The notes under the pieces are model-generated. The model made no database searches. It was given only the letters and a program-made list of their open reading frames with translations, and had not been told where the DNA came from. The position numbers were made by a program, and so were the translations under genes. Source: Strongylocentrotus purpuratus (lineage: Eukaryota > Echinodermata > Echinoidea > Camarodonta > Strongylocentrotidae). Taken from it: 64,000 nt of DNA. The stretch is from positions 35,820,266-35,884,265 of the forward strand of contig NW_022145610.1 in NCBI RefSeq assembly GCF_000002235.5, in the 5' to 3' direction. Shown piece by piece: positions 1-11,620 of the stretch (the stretch's first letter is position 1; each line of letters starts with the position of its first letter).

Positions 1-627
1 GATCAGATAACCACCTGTCCAGTAACCTTACAGGGTGGTCTAATCCCTCCTGTAAACTAGTACTGATAAGCTTTAATCTATGTAATTCTTCTTCTCTTCT
101 GTTCAGTTTCGAAAGAATTGAACTCACTGCCTACAGGAGCCAGGCCATTCATGAACTAAGCCTATGTGACTGAGACAATTAAAGTAGTTAACAAGTAAAG
201 TAAACTGTTCATAAAATGTTCATTCATTTCTAAATTGAAGGGGTCATTGGTGACAAGTTCATATTTGAATATAAATGACAAGCATTCTTGAGAGCATTTT
301 AATGAAGTATTTTAATGAAGTTATTTCTATGGTAACAAATGACAATGTCCTCTTATTTATTATCAGAAGGAGATTGTATTTGAACTATGTGGAAATAAAA
401 AATAATAATATATGAAATTTGTAAGGCATTGAATCCACTTGAAATCAAATGCTCAAGGAGCACTTGTGACACAAAAAAGAGATCACATAAAAGCATCTGC
501 ATTATAAACAAAGGAACAGCATTAAGAGACATGTAGAACATACAAAAGTGAGAGAAAATTATATGCCAAATTAAACATTCGGTATACATTTTAAGAATCT
601 CCTAGGGTTTGTTATTTTGATACTTAC
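1..627. other. Probable POLR1H intron 2, no exon seen
   Basis: AT-rich sequence with no reading frame resembling the missing C-terminal zinc ribbon of POLR1H on the minus strand. It is best read as intron downstream of the donor at 621-627. No mobile element was recognised here. Confidence 0.5.
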
Positions 628-2357
628 CACAGGTCCTAGATCTTCGGATGGATGGCCCCTTTCTGTTTTTCTTGTCCTACGCTCATTCATTTTCCGGTGA
701 GAATGGTAGACTACATCTGCCCAGGTGTCTGAGGTAATAAATGTCAAACAGAGGATATTAGATTTTTCTTAAAAATTAAATAAGGTACATCACTTAAACC
801 ATAATAGTGAAAGAGTAATGTAAACAAACTCCTAAAACTGTTACGGTCGCTAACTGAACACATACGCGCGCGCGCCCGCACCACATGCCACCATCGGTAC
901 GGTATGCAATTGTATTGTGCTAGTTGCTACAGTTTGCCATGAATCCTGTGAGAATATGCATAGAGTCTACTATAAGTCTTTGTTTTTAGGAAAAATACTC
1001 CGAAAAAGATAAGAAAATTGACACGAAACAGGCAACAAACATAGAGTAGACCCTATGCATATCGACTTTTAAATCATGACCGGCTTTATTTGGACATTTG
1101 ATGAATGAGGTCTTCACGCCGGAGTTACGGGTCAAAGTTTGGATAGACTTCTAAAGTTCTGAACTAGCGCTGCGCTGAGTTTTGTACAGTGGTGTTTGAA
1201 ATGTTGAGAATCAATAGAACAGCCAGGATACTGTAACAAATCAGGGTTTTAGTATTGGACGAAGGTTAAGCATTTTCTGTTGTACGCGCATGCGCTATAG
1301 CAACGGCGCATCATTGATTTAGCAATTACCAAACTGAAGGAAAATGAGCATAAATTACATATTTTGATCATGTTGGTGCAATTATCATGTTTCTTTTGGG
1401 GATAAACCCGGGATATTATTTGTAATAGTTATCTAATCAGGAATAAGGGGTTATACTGAAGATTATATGTGAAGATTTAAAGGGATTAGCAGAAATGTTG
1501 TGTTGAAGTGTTGTTTTACTAACGAGGACATAATTGCCCTTTTATACAGTTATGTATAGGGAAATTATTAGTACGGAAAGATTGTGTATTAGAGCTTTCC
1601 ACTGCACTGTATCCGTTATACAGGCCAGCCTCACCGAGGCTAACCTGAAGTTTGCACTTGTATTACCCTACCTGTTGACCACGTGAGCATTAAAGCTTTT
1701 TGACTTAGAAATCGATATTCTGGTTTAAATTCTTAGAGCATGCAGTGAAACGTTTGGTGATTACGAAGGAATGAATGATTGATTGATTGCTCGAAGGATG
1801 TTCAATTGACTGTTGCTGTGCACAACGATTGGGGTGACCGATTGCAGTCGAAGGATGCATGATTGTTAATAGTCTAGTAATAATACGCCCTGTGACGTGC
1901 ACGAGCAGTGAAAGAACTCCAGCCATCAAGCTACGGGCATATATTTTGTCCAAACGAACGACGGTGAGCGCCAGGCCAGACACGGGCATCCTGACAAATA
2001 CCGTGTCAGCCGGGTAGCAAACCGTGTCCGTTACAATACTATGCAGCTATGTATGTGGGCCCAGCTTGGCACCCGCGATTCTGACTAAAATCGTACCGCC
2101 CGGGCACCCCGAAACTCTGGGCAAGTGACATAGATCTAGCCTCGCTTCATTCTAACTAACTCCGGGAAGCTCCAACACCGGCGCCGGTGTTGGAGCTTCC
2201 CGGAGTTACATTCTGATTCTAACTTACCTGTGGCACTTGTTTGATAAGAGCATTTTTTACAGTACACGTCCAAACTGCCCCGCTCTGGAAAGGGTAAAAT
2301 AGTGCCACATCTCGGACAGAATTCCTTTGCAACAGAAAAAGTTGTATCTGCATCCAT
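628..2357 (-). CDS. POLR1H: DNA-directed RNA polymerase I subunit RPA12, 5' part (exons 1-2)
   Basis: Small zinc-ribbon subunit of RNA polymerase I, working in nucleolar rRNA transcription; in the family the C-terminal ribbon supports RNA cleavage. Exon 1 is 2228-2357 and starts at an ATG, with a CxxC pair at residues 14/17 (FCPRCG) and another at 33/36 (YCKKC), the N-terminal zinc ribbon. Its donor (CAG|GTAAGTT) is in phase 1. Exon 2 is 628-728; it joins in frame and ends in EDLGPV, matching the family linker ahead of the conserved GPVVDR segment. The exon encoding the second ribbon was not found in 1-627 and must lie left of the window. Without splicing, the frame would run through a palindrome to a stop near 2136, which is why a longer ORF appears. 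It is transcribed divergently from HSD17B7. Identification rests on the ribbon spacing and the GPV linker. Confidence 0.82.
2157..2208. repeat. Perfect 52-bp palindrome in POLR1H intron 1
   Basis: Two 26-base arms pair without a single mismatch and without a spacer, centred between 2182 and 2183 (core ACACCGGCGCCGGTGT). It lies 20 bases inside the intron from the exon 1 donor, so in the pre-mRNA it would form a very stable hairpin next to the splice site. Confidence 0.95.
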
Positions 2358-2802
2358 TCTTAAAAATTTAAGCTCAACACCTCAAATTAAATTTCAATAA
2401 ACGTGGTCGTGGAAATGATATATCGGATATCAATAAGAGCGCGACTGCCCAAGGAATATTAATTTTCAAGGAAAATTCAATATATTATGAGGATTTTTAT
2501 ATATAAATTACACTAAAACAGATAAAACCAAGAAAAAAACACTTTCATTTTAAAATATATCATTATTATTTTTTTTAATTAGATGTATGTATCGATTAAC
2601 AGTCTTTAAAATAGATTAAGTATATTAATAATTCGAAGTTTCTTTTAGGCGATTCTAACACTTCAATTACATGTATGATCATCCGAATTAACTTTATATA
2701 TGAACGTGTGCACACTATAGTTCTTTGCGACTTTCATGACTTTGTGAGGTAAACTTCTAGGAATTTAGCTGATCCACGTTGGATTCAAGCATCAAAAACA
2801 CA
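2358..2802. promoter_or_regulatory. Divergent promoter gap between POLR1H and HSD17B7
   Basis: The two start codons lie head to head, 445 bp apart, so this interval must hold both transcription starts and 5' UTRs unless further non-coding exons exist. It is AT-rich and shows no TATA box I would commit to. The call rests on gene arrangement, not on a recognised element. Confidence 0.6.
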
Positions 2803-5800
2803 ATGGTGAACACGGATAGTGAGGAGACTCAGGAGAAAAAGGTTGTCATCATAACTGGGGCTAATGCGTGAGTATAATCATTGAAAATGTAGTCTTTGAA
2901 AAGAATGTCTTGACTTTTGTCTCTGCTGACATTTTTCATTGTGAGTGTGTTTGTGAATTGTGTGTGCTTTGCGTGAGATGAGACTGCACTGATGAGATCA
3001 TCAGCTGATAGTTGACCTCTCTATAAATCTAAGGGTATTTGAATTTGGGCAATGCATGCATAGACAGAGGACACGAGATTAATCATTTAGCATTAGCAGT
3101 GCAGCACTGTTTTTTCAATTACATGTACATATTGAAATTCTATGTGGGTAATAATCTTTAAAGTCCACTCCAAATTTTAAACCAAAGTTAAACTGAAAAT
3201 TAAAATTCTTTTTGCCCAATTGATCGTGAGCCCGGCAGCCACTGAGCAGCGCCAGATCAACATTGCTCAGTACGAAGAGTAGAATGTGGCCAAGATTCTA
3301 GACGTTTCTTTGTCTTTGTTTTTTTGTTATTGAATGAATTAGACGTGCTTCGGCTTTGCTACTTTGCTCTTTTAACTTGATCTCAATATCTATAAATCAC
3401 CTTATTTAGTGATTTTGAATGCAAATAAATAGATCTAGACTATATCACTTTTTTTTCCCAAAGAGGGCCTGCATTGGATATGTTAAGGTGTGAAGTCCCT
3501 TTTTACAGTTTTGAAATTCGGGTGTTCCGGCCAGAGAGAAAATTTAGAGGCTCAGGTGCTTTGTTAATTACAGTCCTTATTACTCATGTAAAGCTAATAT
3601 TTTGCCTGAAGCAAGATAATTTAAAATGTTAAAGGACTTTTGTGATATTTATGTATAACATTTTTTCATCTCACTCTATAGTGATATAATAATGTTTATA
3701 TTTTAATAAAATTCACAAAGGAAGACTTTTGTGCTTAACTAAGACTTTATGAAAGTTTGTGATTTTGATTGTCTTTGTGCATTATATTGACTGACCCAGT
3801 GGGATTGGGTACAGCATAGCAGACCGTCTGCTAGCCTTGGACATCACCCTCCTCATCGTCTTAGCATGCAGAAATCTATCCAAAGCAGAGACAGCCAAGC
3901 AGAATCTTCTCTCTTCTCACCCAGATGCCACAGTAGACATTGTCCAGCTTGATACAAGCAAACTGACTTCAGTCTACAAGGCCTGTGCAGAGATTAAGCA
4001 GAGGTACATTTAATTCATTTTCGCCTAGATTGTCTAAATCATAGACTGCTCTTCATTTGACATGTACATGTACACAAAGTGAACAACTGTTTCTGTGGTT
4101 TCTTTCTTTTCTTTCTTCTTTTTTTTTCTTTTTTTTCCTTTTTTCTTTTCTTTTTTTTTTCTTTCTTTTTTCTTTTTCTTTCTTTCTGTTTTCCTTTTAT
4201 TTATTCATTTTTGTCTGTCATTCAAGAAACAGCCTCAAGGTACACCTGATAATGTTTGTTTGCCTTGTTGGTATTTGGCTCTACATAAACTAAGGTTGGA
4301 AATCCTAATTTCCCATGAACAAGCGAAATTTAGAAATAAATAATATACTTTGATGACAAATCAGTCAGAGTTACCTATATGACATGTGTAATTAAATAGA
4401 AGAGTTTTCAATGACTATAAAAAGAAGGTTGTTTTAACCTTCTTTTTTTAATTGGGGGGGGGGGGGGACAGGGAACTGTGTTCTTTGTATGTAGCCATCA
4501 TTTATGGCAGTCCTGTACCTGTATATGTAATTTGATTCTGTATCATCTAAAACAAACAGGAAAAATGAAAAGATGATTATTAGTTTCTTACACAGTATTA
4601 TTACTTTTTTGTTTTATCATTTTTATCAGAGCTTAACTTCGTTTTTGCTTCATAATTTATTTACAAGTGAGTAATGCTTATACATACATATTGATATTTA
4701 TATAGCGCCTTTACATAAACATGCTCAAAGCTTATCTTTTGTGTATACTTTTCTTTCAGATATGATCGACTTGATTACCTGTATCTAAATGCTGGCACCA
4801 TGCCTAATGTGACATTCAACTATTCAAACTTCTTTAAGAGTATGTGGAATCCGTAAGTATGCTCTTCATATTCTTTGCCCCATAACACAAAGGTTTGCAA
4901 ACAATGGCAAAATGACAATGGCTAATCAAGATATTTTTCAAAGGGCTGACTTTTAACCAATCAAAATCATTGTTTTAAATTTGCAACTGGTCAGAAACCA
5001 TTGTGTTACGGGCCCAGGTGTAGGAAAAAAAGTACCAAGAATGAAAGTGGTAACCAATATTAGTCCAGTGATTTATTATTACGGTACTTTGATGCATCTA
5101 GATAAGCCATGATTATAGGTTGTCTACTCCAGTATTCTATGAGACTGAGAGTGAATACCTTTTTCCTTCATGTTTTACATTTCATTTTCATGCTTATTGT
5201 AAGGTGAAAGAATGAAAAGGTTTATTATAATTTATGGCTACATGTTGTTTAATTATGTTATTTTCAGAATTTAAAAATTTAAACCCAAATTTACAGTTGG
5301 TTTATCAGGAGTGTATGATGTCTGATAAACATGGGAAGTAATTTTTACTGTACTGTTGATATATGTATGATAATTTGCTAATATCATCTATTGAAAAAGC
5401 GCCCTTCCAATATTGTATGTTGTTCTACATTGGCAATTACTATTTCTCTTCAATTTTAAGGTTAAAGTTCATCAGAATTCTATCAACTGGTGAGGGTTTA
5501 CTCAACGTTCAAGATGGAGCTACAGAAGATGGACTTAGAAGTGTATTCTGTACTAACATTTTTGGACATTATGTACTGGTAAGATAAACATTCCTACAGT
5601 AATCAATTTCTCAACACTGAATTAAATTCAATGGTCATATCATTTTGTACAAAAATATCTAACTTGAAAAAATGTTTGATTTTGACTATTTCCTTTTCTT
5701 TGCAGCCACCCCTTCCCCCACTGCCCCTTAAATATACATGTAGAACAAGACATGTTTATGTGACAATTTCTTGAAGCCTATGTGTGTAGTGGAAATTATG

Positions 5801-8800
5801 TATCACGATATGACTGCACATTGCATTTCACAGTTTGCTGTTTGTCACCTATTCAAGGAATGTACCCTCTTATTTAACAAAGTGTTAAACAATGGCTTTC
5901 ATCTTCAGCAAACTGTGAGTAATATCAAATCTGTTACGTACACCTATTTCTTGACTTTATCTGTACTTTATTTCCTTTAGTTCTTTTATTTGTTATATTC
6001 AAGCTTTCTGTCTACCGTATTTCTTGTATTTTAATCCAAGTGTTGAATATGTAAGTTGATTGAATCTGATTTGAATCAACTTGCCTTTGTGCAGATTCAA
6101 GGTCTACTGGACATGCTATGTGAAGATGGTGGGTCTCAGATTATATGGACATCATCTAGCAATGCATCAGCTCAGCTCTTCAGTATAGATGATATACAAC
6201 ATGAAAATGGGTAAGTGACCCACATCGACTTTCTCATGAAGAAGGGCTACCTTTTCTGGTGAATTCAGATGTTTAGAACAATTTCAAAAGAACTGTTCTT
6301 CTTAAGTATGGCAGCCGTGCTAAAGCCAGGGTAATAATCAGGAGCTCCAGGAGGGTCAAATCTGACTATACAAGAACCCATTATTATTATTATTACAGAT
6401 ATCAATAATGTAGAATGCTGATTACCGTATTTGGAATAAAATACCTTGAAAGGGGAGAGAATAGAAACGTGTAAAAGATCATCAATAGTTAGGTAAAGTG
6501 GTGAGGTTAAAATGTATTTGAAAAATACACTTGTCCTGGTTAATGGTTCCCTATTTTAATTTTCTTATATATTGCTAATGCTCATTATTGTGTATAGCCT
6601 TGTATTGTTTTTATTGAAAATGGAAATGAATAACCGAATTGAATTGTGTGTTATTGCAAGGTTTCAATATCTTTGTCTTTGACCCACAGATCTGAATCCT
6701 ACAGCTCATCTAAGCACGCTGTTGATCTTCTGAGTCAGGCATTGAACGACAAGTTCAACTCTCAGGGCGTCTACAGCAGGGTCACCTGTCCTGGCTTCAT
6801 GTCCACCAACATGACATCACCTATACTACCAGGATGGATGTGGTCTTTCAGTACACCTCTACTCTACCTGGTAAGAGGCTTCCACAGTCTTGTCATTCAC
6901 ACTTCATCTGGAAATCATGTGCAAAATGTTTCTTTAAATTTGTCTTTGTTTTGATCAAAGTCTCAAAGAGGTGATTACATTCATTTAATGCAATGTGTTG
7001 TGACATGTGTATCCAGTGCATAAAGTCGCTATTCTTTGCTGTACATTGACAATAAGTAACCACAGTGATATTTTTGTGGGCAGCAAATGATTCAAATACT
7101 TCACGGGCTATGGCACCACATTAATCCAAAACTTTGTGAGCAGCAAGATATTCAAGAAAGGAAAAACAGTGCAATATCTGTTTTTAAAAACAATAAAAAA
7201 AAAAAAAATTGAAGGCCATGTTTGTATGCCTCTTTGTAATTTTTCATTTGCTTGTCAATTACTTTTTGAAATTCAAATCATCTGATGCTTATCCAAATGT
7301 TGTTCTCTATATTGTCAGTTTCGTCTTGTAGCACCAAGGCTCTGTATCACCCCTTATAATGGAGCTGAAGCATTGGTAAGTTAGGGAAATTTCTGTTTTA
7401 AGAATTGGTAAATTACAACTTAAAGTCTATGATGGAATACATTAAGGTAATAGATAATACCATAATCTCCAGAATGTTGCTTCAAAACCCCTTACAAATT
7501 TAGCAATTTTGGATTTGGCCAGTTAGGCTGCATCAGGGGAAAGTTATCCACTGAAATATTTGCAATTTTTTTCACAAGATGAGGCTCAGGATTTGTCATT
7601 AATTTAAGGACATATATCGTCCCTATTTTCACGAAGTGACGGTAGTGAGAAAAATCGTAACGCAAAGTGAATGCAATTTTTTTTTCACTACCGTCACTTT
7701 GTGAAAACAGCGACGATATTGTTATGGAAAAAAGTTTTTTTTTTTTTTAATTAAAGAAATGGAAAGAGGGGGAAACCCATTTTATACTATGTTATTTACT
7801 CTAAAATTCTCTAAAAATCAAACTTTATCAAGTTGAGGTGCCCTGTTTTTGTTAGGGTGTATAATTACTGGGGGGGGGGGGGGTGTTTCACAAAGACTAA
7901 GATCAACTAACGCTGGACTTGAACTATGGCAGGCCATTCATGCCACTGGTTGCTCTCATCATTGGTCTCTCAAGGGACGTCACAAATCTACAAATTATAC
8001 ATTTTTGATAGTTCATTGTAGAAGAAAAAAAGTTACTTACATTGTAAACTTAAGTTATATTCAAGACTTATACTACGGTATGAAATTTATGCCTTTAAAA
8101 AGTCTTGAACCAGATGTAAAATTAGAGGGAAAAAAATTAGATATTATGATCTTTAAAGAATATTTTTTCCTTCAATAATGAACTATCAAAAAAAGTAATT
8201 TCTATAGATTTGTGACCATGATTTGTACGTCCCTTGCAAAACCAATGCCACAAATGTTTAGAGGAACTGCTAGTGGCATGAACGGCCTGCCATAGTTCAA
8301 GTCCAATTAAGTTGATCTTAGTCTTTGTGAAACACCCCCTGTAGTACAATCACAGCTACTTGTCAAGTACTGTGGTAGGCAAGATTAGGTGTTGGCATGG
8401 TGTCTCCCATGCACCCCACAATTAATGGACTCATTCTTTTTTTTCTTCTTGTTTTACAGGTTTGGTTATTTAGTACTTCTCCAGAAACGACCAAGTCTGA
8501 TATAAAGTATGTCAGCCACTGCTCTCTATTTGGAACAAGATATGTGCACACAGACAAGGTGTGTATTTTCATACCCTTTTTCATCATAATGCTCTACTGT
8601 AAAGAATTTGTTTGGGCAAATTGTTGGTGATCTAATGTTGTAGTCTGACATTTGATTCTTTTGCTTAATTGAAATAACAAGTTTTTCATAAACAATGATT
8701 ACTATTTGAAATCAGCACAATATATGTGATTTGTTTTTAATCAGCCATTTTTTGTGGAGAGGAGGGGGTTGCCACTATGTTTTTATAAAGCTCTGTATTT

Positions 8801-8967
8801 TCCATTATCACCCATTAATTTTCATTTCTTCTCCCGTTTCTCTCTCCCTTCAGCTTGATATGAATCCAGACCATGCAGAGCTGTTGTACAAAAAGCTGAA
8901 TGTATTGGAACAGAGCTTTAGGTACAAGTTTTCAAACAAATCTGAAAAAAATGTCTCCATGTCATAA
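2803..8967 (+). CDS. HSD17B7: 3-keto-steroid reductase / 17-beta-hydroxysteroid dehydrogenase 7
   Basis: NADPH-dependent short-chain dehydrogenase of the ER membrane; the family reduces the 3-keto group in C4 demethylation during sterol synthesis and can also reduce estrone. Nine exons: 2803-2867, 3800-4003, 4760-4852, 5461-5578, 6095-6210, 6690-6870, 7319-7375, 8460-8558 and 8854-8967. All join in frame to give 348 aa (human about 341). Motifs: TGANAGIG cofactor loop at residues 18-25, LNAG at 99-102, catalytic Ser near 180-182 (IWTSSS), YSSSK with Tyr203 and Lys207. A hydrophobic stretch follows (PGWMWSFSTPLLYLFRL), then the family-specific TPYNGAEALVWLF. The ATG is the first in frame and precedes the cofactor loop by the usual distance. 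Introns 6 and 7 contain hairpin and MITE repeats (7612-7720, 7869-8342). It is divergent from POLR1H and convergent with TOR4A. Confidence 0.95.
4094..4200. repeat. Polypyrimidine (T/C) tract in HSD17B7 intron 2
   Basis: About 100 bases of almost pure T and C. Two overlapping plus-strand reading frames exist here only because of the low complexity and are not genes. A pure G run of about 15 follows near 4447. Confidence 0.9.
7612..7720. repeat. Short hairpin repeat in HSD17B7 intron 7
   Basis: Arms of about 40 bases at 7612-7654 and 7681-7720 are inverted copies of each other with a few mismatches (core TTCACGAAGTGACGGTAGTG against CACTACCGTCACTTTGTGAA), separated by about 26 bases. It looks like a very short non-autonomous inverted-repeat transposon. 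No target duplication could be assigned. Confidence 0.75.
7869..8342. mobile_element. Fold-back MITE with GGGTGTTTCACAAAG ends
   Basis: The left end reads G-run, then GTGTTTCACAAAGACTAAG; the right end is its inverted copy, TAGTCTTTGTGAAACACCCC. Homology of the arms continues inward over about 170 bases (ACTTGAACTATGGCAGGCC in both) with substitutions and small gaps. The interior is AT-rich. It sits in intron 7 of HSD17B7. The left end has a poly(G) expansion where the right has only five G/C. Superfamily unknown. Confidence 0.8.
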
Positions 8968-11620
8968 TGACTGGTCATCCGATCTAGATTTGTAGGTATT
9001 GGTAACCATTTGAAACAAAGAAAAAATTATCAAGTATTACTTTAAAGCAATTTCAGAGTGCAGTTTATGTCACTTGAATGTAATCTGTATGCAATTAAAG
9101 CATTTCCCCAACTTAATTTATTCTAGGAATACTGGACTTAGTCAATTTAATCACCAGGGCACTGTTTCATATACCTTGTTATCAACAAATGCTAGAATTG
9201 TATTACAAATTTGCTCTCAGTCAATCAAATCAAACGATTTAAGGAGCTTATACATGTACATGTACAGGTACTGTACAAACTTGTTATCAGAAATGGTCAC
9301 AATTCTACATGTACAGGTGTATAATAAATGTGGTCATACATGTAACCAATCAAGTACAATGATGTTCATAGCTTGTATCAATAATTTTGATGTGATATTG
9401 ATGGCAAGGCTTATAATATGTTTGTGGGCGTCGGCATGCTACAGTACAAAATTTGAAAGGATGTAAAAAAAAAATTGTTTTATGTTTCTACCTCTTTTAC
9501 ACAGGGTACAGTGGTCTTTTAGATTTAAAAAAATTAATTTTCTGCAACTCTTATATATTAAGTAAGTAACACAACAGAAAATGAATTAATGTAGAAAGAC
9601 TTCAAAACCCATATATTGGCATTGTGTGATATTGTGCAAATTATATACAAATGTTATCTGTAAACGGGGGTGTATTTTGAGATTCATTTTTTCTTACATC
9701 AAATCTAAGATTTCATCTTGGCGAGATAAAGTACCCTTAAAATCTTACTCAAAATAGTATTCTGAGAATAATTTCAGCATGATTTTATTTCCCTAAGACA
9801 TGCCATTTGTGATGCGATAACCATTAAGATATGTTGTTAGATTTCACTCTTAACATGTTGAGCTGATAGAATCACTTTCTGCCAGTCTCTGAGATAATTT
9901 CATAGGCTTTTGAACACCATTGCCAGCATCATTTCAAGTAAGATATTAGTCAGTGCTCATTAATTCAAGAGAATTAATTGGATCCTACCCTATTTTAAGT
10001 TTTAACGTTTTAACTTTCACATAAAATAAAATTGGCTTAGCATTAAAGCTGCATGTATAATGCGTATGGGTAAATGAAAAGTAAGAGATCAAGATAAAAT
10101 GTAAGATATAATCCAAGGTAAAAAAGTGATTATTTAGGGATGAAATAAATATTCTAGAGGTAAAATTGTGCTCATAATGCTGTCATAGGTCAATATATTT
10201 ACATCATAAATATTGTGGGGAGATCTGTTATAATTCTTAAATTCTTTGACAATACATGTATTCACCTTTATATGAGATGAATTCTGCGTTCTTATCTCGA
10301 GTAAGTTCATGATATCATACATTTCTCATGTAATAAAAGACATGAAATTTAAATTATATTGATTGTAAATTAAATGTATACTGATTCAAAAGCATCTTTG
10401 ATTTTCTACTCGTTTATGTTGCATTTAAATAAATTTGGTTGTGTGAATGCAATTATAAATTTACAAGTACATCTGCATTTGGGCAAGTCCAAGGTATTCA
10501 TGTTTCTTACTTTCTTTTAATTTTCCCCAAAATGCTATGTATTACATAATGTGAACATAGGGAGATGTACATGTATAACCAAATACTGTGGACATGCCCA
10601 TTCATTTACGTTTTTCAAACACAAAATGTATAGATTACATGTGTAAAGAATTCTGTTTTCAATTACTTCATATATCTTTGCTTTATTCAACATAATACAT
10701 ACACTACACATATCAATAAATATTTATAATCACACAAGACATGGACAGATATACAAAAGTATATGTAATTGTATTTTATAACGAAGAAAAATGGCCTGGG
10801 AAAGATGATTTGTCAAGGCAAGCAAATGCTCAAAATGGTACATGTAGTTAGTTGAGTGGTAGAGGAAGAAAACCAAATATGTTGACAAGGTTTGTTAAAG
10901 TTCACATTTTGCTGTCTAACATTTTCAAAGTATTATTCCTTAATTAAAACTAAGAAAAGAAAGGGTTTTGGATTGGATTTTTAGACAAGTTAGGTAAAAT
11001 AATCAACATCCGTCTATCAATTTATGGTATCAGAAGAATGGCACAAGACAAGTTCCCAGACAAGAGATGAGGGAAATGCTATACATGTATTATGGACCAT
11101 TGGTACAGTGCACACTTCTAGATGCAATATAAATGCTAAAAGATCCTATAAAGTAACCAAGTCCTATGATAATGCAATAACCTGCATGGATATGAGCTGA
11201 TGACCATGCAAGGTAAATTACCCAAAGCACAAGACAAGGCCCTTGTATTTCATTTACAGAACGAGACCAGTGTCAACCTCCTCCCCCCCCCCCCCCCCCC
11301 CCCCCCCAACTAGGAGGTCATAGAAGGTTTCTAATTATGAATAACCATGAACACTGGGATTAAAGGGTTATGTGCACTACTTTTTTTTGGGACATATTTA
11401 TATAACATATAAACCTCAAATAAATTATAGTCAATATTTTTTTACCCCTGATACCCCTGACCCATACTGTTACACCAACATCACAGTTTACATTACCTCT
11501 GGAATTGACTGTCACTGCATTAAAGAAATCGTTTGATTGCTTGAAGCTCTGTTCAGAATCATTATTCACTAGCAACTGCTGCTAAGGGGCATACTAGTTT
11601 AAAACTTAATTCATCAAATA
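8968..11620. other. Intergenic DNA between convergent HSD17B7 and TOR4A
   Basis: AT-rich, without a convincing coding frame. It should include both 3' UTRs. A possible plus-strand poly(A) signal AATAAA occurs at about 10025-10030. A pure poly(C) run of nearly 30 bases begins at 11281. A reading frame at 9074-9466 lacks domain features and is not called. Confidence 0.6.

Noticed and set aside
1284..1297. NRF1-like GCGCATGCGC in POLR1H intron 1
   Set aside because: The core matches, but it lies about 1 kb inside the intron with no transcription start evidence, so no promoter is called.
4690..4740. Possible LINE or SINE tail (ATATTTATATAGCGCC)
   Set aside because: Too short and without any recognisable body; similar short AT-rich motifs are common here.
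9074..9466. 130-codon plus-strand frame
   Set aside because: AT-rich, no domain, no splice context, and lies in the HSD17B7 3' flank.
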